DNA of 64,000 nucleotides from Neogemmobacter tilapiae (GTDB taxonomy: Bacteria; Pseudomonadota; Alphaproteobacteria; Rhodobacterales; Rhodobacteraceae). Every line of letters starts with the position of its first letter. Position 1 is the first letter of the stretch. The position numbers and the translations under genes were made by a program. The DNA lies in the NCBI RefSeq assembly GCF_014652215.1, contig NZ_BMYJ01000010.1, positions 83,619 to 147,618 on the forward strand, given 5' to 3'. Below are positions 1 to 8,552 of the stretch, one piece after another. Under the pieces are notes generated by a model, which was not told where the DNA came from, did no database searches, and saw only the letters and a program-made list of their open reading frames with translations.

Positions 1-432
1 GACCGAACCAATCAGCGCCGCTTGACCGTGGCGCTGACCGTCACGGTCGGTCACATTCCAAAGCACGGTCTGCGCGATGCGAAAGCGCTGACCATTGGCG
101 GAAATGCGGATGCCAGAATAATCGCTCACAAAGCCTTGTTGCAGGGCCTTTTGCAACAGGGCTTGCCGATCACCCTGAATGTCAGGTTCGGCCTCGGCCG
201 AAAGACGCGAGGGCAGGGCGGTGAAACTGGCCCAATCCATACCCCACAAATCCAAAGCGGCGCGGTTGGCATAGCGAAAGATCGGGTCGGCCTGCGTGCC
301 ATGCGACACAAGCGGCAGGGCGTATTCGAACAACTGTTCAGCATCCGCCGGAATGGCACGCCCGGTCAGCCGAAACAGGCTTTCTGACAGCAGCGCCGCA
401 TAGGCGCGTGCCGCGTCCGAAAACCATTCCAT
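1..432 (-). CDS. MEKHLA domain-containing protein (partial, 3' end outside window)
   Basis: Translating the minus strand from the ATG at 432 gives 144 codons still open at the window edge. The N-terminal half reads HGTQADPIFRYANRAALDLWG followed by a stretch ending TALPSRLSAEAEP, which matches the MEKHLA domain, a PAS-like fold first described in plant HD-ZIP III factors and common as a short stand-alone protein in bacteria. Its biochemical role is not known. The start codon shares one base with the recR stop (TGATG), so translation is probably coupled to recR and the gene is the last visible member of the dnaX-ybaB-recR operon. The family is usually about 150-160 residues, so little of the 3' end should be missing. 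Confidence 0.82.
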   Translation of the reverse strand, partial: MEWFSDAARAYAALLSESLFRLTGRAIPADAEQLFEYALPLVSHGTQADPIFRYANRAALDLWGMDWASFTALPSRLSAEAEPDIQGDRQALLQKALQQGFVSDYSGIRISANGQRFRIAQTVLWNVTDRDGQRHGQAALIGSV

Positions 433-1022
433 CAGAACTGCCGCCGCGCCCGCAGCGCGGCCCCGATGGTGCCGTCGTCCAGATAGTCCAGCTCGCCCCC
501 CACCGGCACACCTTGGGCCAGGGTTGTGACCTGCACGCCGGAACCTTCCAGCGCCTCGGCAATATAATGCGCGGTGGTCTGGCCTTCGACTGTCGCATTC
601 AGCGCCAAGATGACCTCACGCGCGCCGGCGGCTCGCCGCACCAAGGCGGGGATGCGCAGGTCATCCGGGCTGACGCCATCCAGCGCCGATAAGGTCCCGC
701 CCAGCACATGATAGCGCCCTTTGAAGGCCCCGCCGCGTTCCATCGCCCAAAGGTCGGCCACGTCTTCGACCACGCAAATCTCACCCGTATCGCGGGCCGG
801 GTTGGCGCAGATTGCACAAGTGTCAGCGGTGCCCACATTCCCGCAGGTCAGGCAATCGCGCGCCGTCAGCGCCACATGCGCCATCGCCTGCGCCAAGGGG
901 GCCATCAGCGGCCCCCGCTTTTTCAAAAGCGCCAGCACCGCGCGACGGGCAGACCGTGGCCCAAGCCCCGGCAGGCGGGCCATCAGGTCGATCAGATCCT
1001 CGATGTCGCGCGCTTCTCCCAT
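432..1022 (-). CDS. recR: Recombination mediator protein RecR
   Basis: The 196-residue protein has normal RecR length and domain order: an N-terminal helix-hairpin-helix segment (LPGLGPRSA, residues 17-25), a four-cysteine zinc finger (C57, C60, C69, C72) and a Toprim domain starting near V84 with E86 and D87. RecR works with RecF and RecO to load RecA on single-stranded DNA at gaps. Its ATG shares a base with the stop of ybaB, and its own stop shares a base with the MEKHLA gene. This indicates a co-transcribed, translationally coupled group with dnaX, the classical bacterial dnaX-ybaB-recR arrangement. Confidence 0.97.
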   Translation of the reverse strand: MGEARDIEDLIDLMARLPGLGPRSARRAVLALLKKRGPLMAPLAQAMAHVALTARDCLTCGNVGTADTCAICANPARDTGEICVVEDVADLWAMERGGAFKGRYHVLGGTLSALDGVSPDDLRIPALVRRAAGAREVILALNATVEGQTTAHYIAEALEGSGVQVTTLAQGVPVGGELDYLDDGTIGAALRARRQF

Positions 1023-1357
1023 CAGAAGGGCAACTTGAACCCGGCGGGAAGGCCAAGGCTTTCCTGCATCTTTTCCAGCTCTTGCCGCGAACGGGCGGCG
1101 GCGCGGCTTTGCGCATCCTTGATCGCGGCCAGGATCAGATCCTCGACCACCGGCTTTTCACTGGCGACCAGAATAGACGGGTCGATCTCCAGCGCCGTCA
1201 ATTCGCCCTTGGCCGTGGCCGTCACCCGCACCAGACCCGCGCCGCTTTCGCCTGTCACGGTGATGCGTTCCAGATCGGTCTGCATCTGGGCCATCTTGTC
1301 CTGCATTTCGGTGGCGGCCTTCATCATCTTGGCCATATCGCCCATGCCCTTGAACAT
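1022..1357 (-). CDS. YbaB/EbfC family nucleoid-associated protein
   Basis: The 111-residue protein begins [20 protein letters not shown] and carries the predicted helical N-terminus and the [13 protein letters not shown] segment of the YbaB/EbfC family. Family members are small dimeric DNA-binding proteins that coat the nucleoid. The gene lies three bases after the dnaX stop and its own stop overlaps the recR start, the usual dnaX-ybaB-recR order. Coupling to dnaX and recR suggests a role near replication and recombination, but that is inference from context. Confidence 0.95.
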   Translation of the reverse strand: MFKGMGDMAKMMKAATEMQDKMAQMQTDLERITVTGESGAGLVRVTATAKGELTALEIDPSILVASEKPVVEDLILAAIKDAQSRAAARSRQELEKMQESLGLPAGFKLPF

Positions 1358-1360
1358 GTC

Positions 1361-3079
1361 TTATCCTTCCTCAAACGGATCCCAGTCATCCGTCAGATCG
1401 TCAATCGCCTCAAGCGTTTCAAGGGGTTGCGGGTCGCGGATCGCACTGACCTTTGCCCCCGGAAAGACCGCCATCACAGCCTGCACCAGGGGGTTTGTCG
1501 CCTCAAGTTCGGCCTCGGCCTGCGCCTTTTCGGCCTCACGCGCAAAGGCAATCGTCGGCGCCCCGCCTTCGTTCACCACCGACACCGCCCAACGCCCACC
1601 CGTCCAGCCTTGCAGCCGCGCCGAAAGCCGGGCCGCCAGATCGCGGGGGGCGTCGGGCGTGGGTTCAAATTCGATCCGGCCGGGGGAATAGCGCGCCAGT
1701 TTCAGCGTCGTTTCCACCTCGACCAACAGCTTCATGTCGCGCTTTTCGCGGATCAGTTCTACCACACTGTCAAAGGTCGCATAAACCTGCGCCACCTGAT
1801 CCAGCGCCGGGGCGGCCGCAGCCATCACGGGCCCCATCGAAGGCCCGCGCGGCACGGACATGACGGCCCCATGCACCGGCCCGCGCCCCGGCAACGGCCC
1901 GCCGCCTGGCTGCGGGGCAGGGGCGTTGCGCAGTTGGCGGATCAGGGTTTCCGGGTCGGGCAGGTCGGCCACATGCGTCATGCGGATGACGGCCATTTCG
2001 GCGGCCATCATCGCATTCGGCGCAAGGCCCACTTCTTCGACCGCTTTCAGCAGCATCTGCCACAGCCGCGACAGGGACCGCATCGGCAGCCGTGCCGCCA
2101 TATCGCGGCCCCGCTCGCGTTCATCGGGGGGCGTTGTCGGGTCATCGGCGGCATCGGGTGTGATCTTGATCACCGAGACCCAATGCGTGATTTCCGCCAG
2201 ATCGCGCAGAACGGCCATCGGGTCGGCTCCATCGGAATATTGCGCCGACAGTTCCGCCAAAGCCGCCGGCGTATCGCCCCGCATGACCATATCGAACAGA
2301 TCGAGCGTCCGGCCCCTATCAGCCAGCCCCAGCATGGCGCGCACCTGATCGGCGGTGGTTTCCCCCGCCCCATGCGCAATCGCCTGATCCATCAGGCTCA
2401 TCGCGTCGCGGACCGACCCTTCCGCCGCCCGCGTGATCAAGGCCATCGCGTCTTGGGCAAGGCTCGCGTTTTCCAAAGCGGCCACGCGGGACAGATGGGC
2501 CATCATCACCTCGGGTTCGATCCGTTTCAGGTCGAACCTTTGGCAACGCGACAGCACTGTCACGGGCACTTTGCGGATTTCGGTCGTGGCGAAGATGAAT
2601 TTCACATGCGCCGGGGGTTCTTCCAGCGTCTTCAACAGCGCGTTGAAGGCGCTGGTTGAAAGCATATGCACTTCGTCGATGATATAGATTTTATACCGCG
2701 CCGAAGCCGCCCGATAATGCACCGAATCAATGATTTCGCGGATGTCGCCCACGCCCGTCCGGCTGGCGGCGTCCATTTCCAACACGTCCACATGCCGCCC
2801 TTCGGCAATGGCCTTGCACTGATCGCAAACGCCGCAAGGCTCCGTCGTTGGCCCCCCCTGACCATCGGGCCCCACGCAGTTCAGCCCCTTGGCAATGATC
2901 CGCGCGGTTGTCGTCTTGCCCACCCCCCGAACCCCCGTCATCACAAAGGCATGGGCAATCCGGTCGGCGGCAAAGGCGTTCTTCAGGGTGCGCACCATCG
3001 CCTCTTGCCCGATCAGATCGGCAAAGGTCTGGGGCCGGTATTTGCGGGCCAGAACCTGATAGGTCTTTTCTTCGGTCAT
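1361..3079 (-). CDS. dnaX: DNA polymerase III subunit gamma/tau
   Basis: The clamp-loader ATPase begins MTEEKTYQVLARKYRPQTF. It has a Walker A motif at residues 49-57 (GVRGVGKTT), a zinc module of four cysteines (C68, C82, C85, C88) and a Walker B DEVH box at 135-138, followed by the long variable tau region and a C-terminal domain. The second of two adjacent ATG codons is preferred because an AAGG Shine-Dalgarno core lies seven bases upstream; upstream extensions to 3130 look non-coding. At 572 residues it is a normal alphaproteobacterial tau. I saw no obvious A-rich slippery site for programmed gamma production, but I did not search exhaustively. It is the first gene of the operon with ybaB and recR. 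Confidence 0.96.
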   Translation of the reverse strand: MTEEKTYQVLARKYRPQTFADLIGQEAMVRTLKNAFAADRIAHAFVMTGVRGVGKTTTARIIAKGLNCVGPDGQGGPTTEPCGVCDQCKAIAEGRHVDVLEMDAASRTGVGDIREIIDSVHYRAASARYKIYIIDEVHMLSTSAFNALLKTLEEPPAHVKFIFATTEIRKVPVTVLSRCQRFDLKRIEPEVMMAHLSRVAALENASLAQDAMALITRAAEGSVRDAMSLMDQAIAHGAGETTADQVRAMLGLADRGRTLDLFDMVMRGDTPAALAELSAQYSDGADPMAVLRDLAEITHWVSVIKITPDAADDPTTPPDERERGRDMAARLPMRSLSRLWQMLLKAVEEVGLAPNAMMAAEMAVIRMTHVADLPDPETLIRQLRNAPAPQPGGGPLPGRGPVHGAVMSVPRGPSMGPVMAAAAPALDQVAQVYATFDSVVELIREKRDMKLLVEVETTLKLARYSPGRIEFEPTPDAPRDLAARLSARLQGWTGGRWAVSVVNEGGAPTIAFAREAEKAQAEAELEATNPLVQAVMAVFPGAKVSAIRDPQPLETLEAIDDLTDDWDPFEEG

Positions 3080-3175
3080 CATCCACCCTTGTATCGCGGC
3101 CAGACTAGGGGTTTCGGCCCCCGCTTGCAATCAGGGGCCAAGGGGTTCAGCATGGGCTTGCAACAGGAGGTGGCG

Positions 3176-3505
3176 ATGCTGGAAATCAGCCCCGAGAAAG
3201 TGGTGCATATCATCTTTCAATCGCGCGAAGGCGGCTGGGGCGATGAGGAGCTTCGGGCCTTTATCGGTGGTCTGAACGAAGACGAACAGGCGCATCTGGT
3301 GGCTTTGGCCTGGGTCGGACGCGGGGCGTTCGAGGCGGAAGAATTTGCCGAGGCTGTGCTGACCGCGCGGCGCGAAAAGACGACGCCGACCGAAGATTAC
3401 CTGATGGGTATGCCGCATTTGCCCGAAAATCTTGAGGCCGGGCTAGACGCGATGGGCATTGATGTCAGCGACGTGGAAGAGGATTTTCTGGACGGTGATC
3501 ACTAG
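3176..3505 (+). CDS. DUF3775 domain-containing protein
   Basis: A short acidic protein of 109 residues starting MLEISPEKVVHIIFQSREGG. It is placed by a near-perfect Shine-Dalgarno (AGGAGG at 3165-3170, five bases before the ATG). The ISPEKV start and the acidic C-terminus (DVEEDFLDGDH) fit DUF3775, an alphaproteobacterial family without a known function. It is divergent from dnaX and convergent with the MliC/META gene, sharing a CTAG tetranucleotide in which each strand reads its own TAG stop. No catalytic motif is evident. Confidence 0.75.
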   Translation: MLEISPEKVVHIIFQSREGGWGDEELRAFIGGLNEDEQAHLVALAWVGRGAFEAEEFAEAVLTARREKTTPTEDYLMGMPHLPENLEAGLDAMGIDVSDVEEDFLDGDH

Positions 3506-4191
3506 GGGCTGATGGGTTCCCAAAGGTAAATCCCTGCATCGGCCTGCAAGGCCATCGCCAGTTTGCCATCGACCAGAACAAAAGACCGGATGAATTCTAG
3601 GTCGCGGGCAATCTGGCTGTCTAAGGCTCCTTCGCCACAAAACGCGCGGGACATGGGGCCGCCCGTCAGCGTCAGGCTGCTGCCATCGGCGGCCCAACCT
3701 GCTGAAAGCCGATTGCAATCCAATTGCAGGGCCAACTTGCCATCGGTCAAGAATTGCGCGGTGTAATTTTCGACACGCGGCGGAATGATGGTGCCAATGG
3801 CATCATCCATCGACTGGAAATGCACCAACCGCCAGGATGTGCCCTCAAGCGTCATGACAGGTGGTTGAATTTGCGGCTCCAGCATCGCCTGCGCCTCATC
3901 ATTGCAATGATGTTCGACACCATTGATGTCGGTAAAGTTCGCTTCGGCACCCTTTCCGCGGAGGCTTATGATATCACCGCTGTATTGATATCCTGAGGCT
4001 GTCACCTGTTGAACCAGAACATGCGTCCCATGGTCTTGGGTAAGCCGAGCCGTTTTGTCGTGAAAGGTGACGGACAGTTCCAATCCATCCGAGCAAAGAA
4101 AACGGGTCACACTGTCCTTGGCGGCGACCGACATGGGGGCCAGCACAAACAGCAAGACGGCCAAAGCCTGCGGCATGGAATTCATCGACAT
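3502..4191 (-). CDS. Periplasmic MliC-like plus META (HslJ-like) two-domain protein
   Basis: A hydrophobic signal peptide (residues about 3-22, ending SVAAKD) leads into a cysteine-containing MliC-like beta domain (FLCSDGLELSVTF ... HHC), then a META domain beginning TLEGTSWRLVHF with the DGKLALQLDCNRLSAGW pattern of HslJ-type proteins. MliC proteins inhibit C-type lysozyme, and META proteins are periplasmic and often linked to envelope stress. The protein lacks a lipobox and so should be soluble in the periplasm. The start is uncertain among three nearby ATGs (4191, 4185, 4176); I use the first, with a weak AAGAG upstream. The MliC assignment is less sure than META. Confidence 0.7.
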   Translation of the reverse strand: MSMNSMPQALAVLLFVLAPMSVAAKDSVTRFLCSDGLELSVTFHDKTARLTQDHGTHVLVQQVTASGYQYSGDIISLRGKGAEANFTDINGVEHHCNDEAQAMLEPQIQPPVMTLEGTSWRLVHFQSMDDAIGTIIPPRVENYTAQFLTDGKLALQLDCNRLSAGWAADGSSLTLTGGPMSRAFCGEGALDSQIARDLEFIRSFVLVDGKLAMALQADAGIYLWEPISP

Positions 4192-4468
4192 CGCTCTTAC
4201 GAAAGACCCAACACTATTCTTGCGCGAGTTTCGCCTTTTGGCAAGCCAAAGGGTTGTGGGGCATGAGCAATAATTCATAGGCGGTACAATGCTTTGACGG
4301 TCTGCACGATCCGAAAACGATAATGGAATAAAAATTCTTAATATTAACGATAATGGCATTATGATTCCATATTGAGCCATTTTGTCGACGCCGCTAGGGC
4401 TGGAACACCGTCGTGATTCCATGACGGGCAAGCCTTTCTGATGGTCCATTCAAACCTTGGGGTGTCTC
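4192..4468. other. Divergent intergenic region with AT-rich stretch
   Basis: This 277-base region separates the divergent MliC/META and binding-protein genes. It holds an imperfect inverted repeat (CCTTTTGGC / GCCAAAGG, 4234-4252) and an AT-rich block around 4317-4370. A TTGACG at 4294 with GATAAT at 4319 resembles a plus-strand promoter, but the 19-base spacer is long. I see no further gene in it. Confidence 0.35.
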
Positions 4469-5698
4469 ATGCTGCTTCGTGCTAGTGCCGTGCTTTTCGT
4501 GACCGCGAACTTTGGTCAACCCGTCTTGGCCACCGAATTGGAAGTCACCCATTGGTGGACCTCGGGCGGCGAGGCGGCGGCGGTGGCCGAGTTCAAAAAG
4601 GCCTTTGATGCCACCGGCGATGTCTGGGTGGATGAAGAAATCTATGGCAACGGCGTGGTGGCCCGCCCGATCATCGTCAGCCGCATTCTGGGCGGCGATC
4701 CGATGGCGGCGACGCAGTTGAACCATGGGCGGCAGGCCGAAGAACTGATCAAGGCCGGTCTGATCATGGACCTGACTGATGTGGCCGAGGCGAACAACTG
4801 GCGGCAAGTGATCCGGCCCACCAGCCTTTTGGATGCTTGCACGGTGGATGGCCGCATCTATTGCGCGCCGGTGAACATCCATTCCTGGCAATGGCTCTGG
4901 CTGTCGAATGCGGCCTTTGCCAAGGCGGGGGTGCCGGTGCCCAAGGACTGGAACGAATTTGTGGCCGCGGGGCCTGCACTGCGAGCGGCGGGGCTGCAAC
5001 CCTTGGCCTTGGGGCAAGAGGCGTGGCAATCGGCGGGGGCCTTTGCCGTGCTGAACCTGTCCATCGCAGGGCCGGAACTGTGGCTCAGGGTTCACAAGGA
5101 CCGCGACATGGCGGCGGCGCAAAGCCCCGAGATGCTGAAAGCCTTCGAGGCGGCGGTGCAGGCGCGCGATATGTCACGCTGCAATACGGTCGAGGCTTGG
5201 AATCTGGCCACCGAAATGGTCATCGGGGGGCAGGCCGGGGGCCAGATCGTGGGCGACTGGGCGCAGGGCGAGTTTACCTTGGTGGGGCAGGTCTCGGGCA
5301 AGGACTTCACCTGCCTGCCGGGCCTCGGCGTGGCGGATGTGATCCAGACCGGCGGCGATGCCTTTTACTTCCCGATCATCGAAGACCCTGAAATCACCGC
5401 CGCCCAGAAACGGCTGGCAGCACTTTTGGTGACACCCGAGGTTCAGGTTCAGTTCAACCTAAAAAAGGGCTCGATGCCGATCCGCGACGACATCGACCTG
5501 AACGCCGCCAGCGAATGTATGCGCAAGGGGCTCGACATCCTGCAAACGGGCGCGATCCTGCCCACCATCGACCAGTTGCTGGCGCCGATCAGCGTCACCG
5601 AACTGGATGATCTGATCCAAGAATTCTGGAATTCCGACACCATGACCGCCACCGAATTCCAGACCCGCTATGCCGAGGTTCTCGCCCGCGCCGAATGA
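4469..5698 (+). CDS. Extracellular solute-binding protein, sugar ABC type (orphan)
   Basis: A 409-residue protein with a signal peptide (to about residue 22, VLATELEV) and the family-1 binding-protein pattern: VTHWWTSGGEAAAVAEFKKAFD at the start of the mature chain, then the NIHSWQWLWLSN and PKDWNEF stretches typical of sugar-binding proteins. It would bind a carbohydrate in the periplasm for an ABC importer. No permease or ATPase lies next to it in this window, so its transporter is elsewhere or it is a relic of a moved operon. A TTG twelve bases upstream could extend the protein by four residues; the ATG at 4469 gives the better signal peptide. Confidence 0.85.
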   Translation: MLLRASAVLFVTANFGQPVLATELEVTHWWTSGGEAAAVAEFKKAFDATGDVWVDEEIYGNGVVARPIIVSRILGGDPMAATQLNHGRQAEELIKAGLIMDLTDVAEANNWRQVIRPTSLLDACTVDGRIYCAPVNIHSWQWLWLSNAAFAKAGVPVPKDWNEFVAAGPALRAAGLQPLALGQEAWQSAGAFAVLNLSIAGPELWLRVHKDRDMAAAQSPEMLKAFEAAVQARDMSRCNTVEAWNLATEMVIGGQAGGQIVGDWAQGEFTLVGQVSGKDFTCLPGLGVADVIQTGGDAFYFPIIEDPEITAAQKRLAALLVTPEVQVQFNLKKGSMPIRDDIDLNAASECMRKGLDILQTGAILPTIDQLLAPISVTELDDLIQEFWNSDTMTATEFQTRYAEVLARAE

Positions 5699-5746
5699 TC
5701 CACCGAAACGGGGCGAATCCGAAAATCCGTCCCGTTTCCATACACC

Positions 5747-7993
5747 TCAGGCCGCAAAGTCAAACTCTTGCCCCAGCGGCAGGCTGCGGCCCCGCCTTCC
5801 CGTCAGATCGAACAGCGCATTGGCCAAGGCCGGGGCCGCCGGTGGCGTGCCGGGTTCGCCCACCCCGCCCATATGCCCGAATTTGCCGTTGTTTTGCAGG
5901 ATCGCCACCTCAAAGCTGGGGGTATTTTGCATCCGCAGCGGTTCATAGTCGTAGAAATTCGTCTCGACCACCTGCTGGTCGGCGAAAGTGATGGCCCCCT
6001 GCACCGCCGCCGAAAGCCCGTAGACCATCGCCCCTGTCATCTGCGCCTCGATGATCGACGGGTCCAGCGCCAGACCCGGATCGCAAGCAATCCAGGCGCG
6101 CGTCATGCGGATACCGTCGGCTGTCTCCTGCACCTCCAGCACCTGTGCCGTCGGCGTGCCGAAGGAATAGCAAAAGGCCACCCCCCGCCCAAAACCGGGG
6201 CGTTTCAAGGCGTCCCAACCCGACATGTCCCGCACCTTGGCCAGAACCGCAGCCGAGGGCGCATGGGTCGCCTCCATCAACTCCAGCCGGAATGCCAAAG
6301 GGTCAGCCCCGGCAGCATGGGCCATTTCATCAATAAAGCTTTCCAGAAAGAACGCATTCATCGAATTTCCGACCGACCGCCAGAATCCCAAAGGCACCGA
6401 CAGATCCGAGATATGCCCGTCATAGCGATAGTTCGGAATGCCATAGGGCTGGTCAAAACCCCCTTCGACCGAACCCCGGTCCGGGCCGGGCGGTGCAAAG
6501 CCCAGCATCCGGTTCAGCGCATTCCGCGCCGCCGATGGCACCGCCGTCTTGCCCCACAAAGCTGTCGCCTTTTGCCCATCCAACCGCCCTGTCAGCCGCG
6601 CGATGGCCGCAGGCCGGTAATAATCCTGCGTCATGTCCTCTTCCCGGCTCCATGTCACCTTGACCGGCGTGCCGCGCAGTTCCAGCGCCACCTTGGCCGC
6701 CAGAACCGCCGGGACCGTATCGGTCCGCCCGCCAAAGCCCCCACCCATCACCGGCGTGTGCAATGTCACCTTGTCCGCCTCCAGCCCCACCGCCGCCGCA
6801 CAGGCATCGCGCGTCATGATCGGCGCCTGATTGCCGCACCAGATTTCCAGCGTGCCATCGGCTTTCAGCCAAGCCACCGCGTTCAGCGGCTCCATCGCGG
6901 CATGGGCCAGAAAGGGGATGCGATATTCCGCCTCGATCAGCCCGCCCTTGGCCAGTTCGGTCTGCACGTCACCATCATCCCGCAGGCGGGAATCGGCTTC
7001 CTCCAGAAACGCCCTTTCGATCCGCACCATCATCTTTTCGCTGTCGGTGGGATAGTCGGCATGGCCCCAGTCAATCTCGACCAAAGCCGCCGCCTGAATG
7101 GCCGACCAAGTGTTGCTGGCCACCACGGCAATGCCCGTGCCCAGATCAATGACCTTTTCCACGCCCGCAATGTCCATCGCTGGCGCCGGATCAAAGCCCT
7201 TCATGGCCCCACCGCGTTTCGGGTTCATCCGCACCGTGGCGAATTTCATCCCCGGCAACCATGTGTCGATCCCGAACTGTGCCGTTCCGGTGGATTTCGC
7301 CTCCATGTCCAGACGCGGCATCGGCTTGCCCAGATAGCGCCAGCTTGACGGATCGCGCAAAGGCACGTCCGACGGGACAAGCGCCACCGCCTCCTCTGCC
7401 AATTCGGCATAGGTAAAGGACTGGCTGCCGATCACCATACCCGCTTCGGTCTTCAACTGGTCCGCCGAAACACCCAGCCGCTGCGCTGCCGCCGCCTTCA
7501 GTGCCTCGCGCGCCGTGGCCCCAGCCAGCCGCATCTGTTCGAATCCGCCGATGGCCCCGGTCGACCCACCCGTCAACTGCATCGAGAAAATTTTCGGCAC
7601 GGCCGCCATGATCGCATTATGCGACTTGGGTGCGCTGGCATTGATGAAATCCGGCACATTCGACATCCGGTCGACAAAGCCTGCGTTGAAATAGGCTTGC
7701 GCTGGTGGGCCGTGCAGAACCCGCACCTGTGCCCAATCCACGTCCAGCTCTTCGGCGACCAGCGCCGCCAGCGTCGTCGAAATGCCCTGACCCATTTCCG
7801 CGCGTGGCGCGATGACGGTGACGCCGTCAGCATTGATGATGACCCAAGGGTTCAGCGGAACGGCCCCCGCCGCGGCTTGCAGCGGATTGGGTGGCACTTC
7901 GGTCACCTTATAGACCCCAAACGCCGCCCCACCTGCGACAGCGGCCCCCAGCACCATAAAGGAACGGCGGGTGATCTTTTTCCAATTCGCCAT
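5747..7993 (-). CDS. Xanthine dehydrogenase family molybdopterin-binding subunit (isoquinoline 1-oxidoreductase beta type)
   Basis: The 748-residue large subunit starts with a twin-arginine signal (ITRRSFMVLGAAVAGGAAFG), so it is exported folded through Tat. The sequence has the repeated aldehyde-oxidase/xanthine-dehydrogenase segments of the single-large-subunit IorB class, including APRAEMGQGISTTLAALVAEEL near the N-terminus and the cofactor motif GGGFGGR in the centre. With the small Fe-S subunit one base upstream it should form a periplasmic molybdenum hydroxylase that oxidises an aldehyde or N-heterocycle. The substrate cannot be told. No cytochrome subunit or XdhC-type maturation factor is adjacent. 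A divergent TetR gene probably controls the pair. Confidence 0.92.
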   Translation of the reverse strand: MANWKKITRRSFMVLGAAVAGGAAFGVYKVTEVPPNPLQAAAGAVPLNPWVIINADGVTVIAPRAEMGQGISTTLAALVAEELDVDWAQVRVLHGPPAQAYFNAGFVDRMSNVPDFINASAPKSHNAIMAAVPKIFSMQLTGGSTGAIGGFEQMRLAGATAREALKAAAAQRLGVSADQLKTEAGMVIGSQSFTYAELAEEAVALVPSDVPLRDPSSWRYLGKPMPRLDMEAKSTGTAQFGIDTWLPGMKFATVRMNPKRGGAMKGFDPAPAMDIAGVEKVIDLGTGIAVVASNTWSAIQAAALVEIDWGHADYPTDSEKMMVRIERAFLEEADSRLRDDGDVQTELAKGGLIEAEYRIPFLAHAAMEPLNAVAWLKADGTLEIWCGNQAPIMTRDACAAAVGLEADKVTLHTPVMGGGFGGRTDTVPAVLAAKVALELRGTPVKVTWSREEDMTQDYYRPAAIARLTGRLDGQKATALWGKTAVPSAARNALNRMLGFAPPGPDRGSVEGGFDQPYGIPNYRYDGHISDLSVPLGFWRSVGNSMNAFFLESFIDEMAHAAGADPLAFRLELMEATHAPSAAVLAKVRDMSGWDALKRPGFGRGVAFCYSFGTPTAQVLEVQETADGIRMTRAWIACDPGLALDPSIIEAQMTGAMVYGLSAAVQGAITFADQQVVETNFYDYEPLRMQNTPSFEVAILQNNGKFGHMGGVGEPGTPPAAPALANALFDLTGRRGRSLPLGQEFDFAA

Positions 7994-7994
7994 C

Positions 7995-8459
7995 TTAGCC
8001 TGCCTTCATCATTTGGGCCGCTTCGTGAATTGCGGCGCGGATACGCGGATAGGTCCCGCAGCGACAAAGATTGCCCTGCATCGCCGCATCAATGTCGCTG
8101 TCAGAGGGGGCAGGGTTCTCCGCCAAAAGTGCTGTTGCCTGCATGATCTGGCCGGACTGGCAATAGCCGCATTGCGCCACCTGATGCTTGATCCAAGCCT
8201 GCTGGATCAGCGCCAGATTTCCCGGCTGTCCCAGACCTTCAATTGTCGTGATCTGGCCCGTGACCTCGCCGATCGGCATCTGGCAGGACCGCACCGCCGC
8301 ACCGTCCACCAGCACAGTGCAGGCACCGCAGGCGGCCACGCCACAGCCGAATTTGGTGCCGGTCATCCCCAAGCCATCACGCAGCGCCCACAGCAACGGC
8401 ACATCGCCCGGCAGATCGACCGTCAGTGCGGCCCCGTTCACGGTAAGCTGGATCGTCAT
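7995..8459 (-). CDS. (2Fe-2S)-binding subunit of molybdenum hydroxylase (isoquinoline 1-oxidoreductase alpha type)
   Basis: A 154-residue small subunit with two [2Fe-2S] modules. The N-terminal plant-ferredoxin motif is [16 protein letters not shown] plus a later cysteine (VRSCQM); the C-terminal helical motif is CGYCQSG with CRCGTYPRI. It passes electrons from the molybdenum subunit. The ATG at 8459 is chosen because AGGAGG lies six bases upstream; an upstream start would add eight residues without a ribosome-binding site. One base separates its stop from the large-subunit ATG. It has no signal of its own, so it probably hitchhikes through Tat with the large subunit. Confidence 0.93.
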   Translation of the reverse strand: MTIQLTVNGAALTVDLPGDVPLLWALRDGLGMTGTKFGCGVAACGACTVLVDGAAVRSCQMPIGEVTGQITTIEGLGQPGNLALIQQAWIKHQVAQCGYCQSGQIMQATALLAENPAPSDSDIDAAMQGNLCRCGTYPRIRAAIHEAAQMMKAG

Positions 8460-8505
8460 CTCTGGCCTCCTTGTTTCTGACATTTTCGACTCATAGTGTC
8501 AATAT

Positions 8506-8523
8506 GTCAATGGCCGGTTTGAC
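8506..8523. promoter_or_regulatory. Candidate TetR operator between iorA-like and TetR genes
   Basis: The divergent intergenic region (8460-8552) contains GTCAA-N8-TTGAC as a perfect inverted repeat. Further TGTCA copies (8497-8501, 8505-8509) and a TGACA (8478-8482) lie in the same region. The right arm doubles as a TTGACG -35 hexamer (8519-8524), followed 16 bases later by CAATAT (8541-8546). Binding by the neighbouring TetR protein would block both directions. This is inference; no operator for this regulator is known to me. Confidence 0.45.
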
Positions 8524-8552
8524 GCTGTGCCGCAGGTCTGCAATATGGGCCT

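Noticed and set aside
812..2659. 615-codon open frame on the plus strand opposite ybaB and dnaX
   Set aside because: Its translation is His/Arg/Gln-rich with no domain; it is the antisense shadow of a high-GC gene with strong third-position bias.
1361..3079. Programmed frameshift in dnaX for a short gamma form
   Set aside because: I found no obvious A-rich slippery heptamer with a following stem in the frame.
4294..4324. TTGACG/GATAAT as promoter of the orphan sugar-binding protein
   Set aside because: Spacer is 19 bases; kept only as a remark in the intergenic entry.
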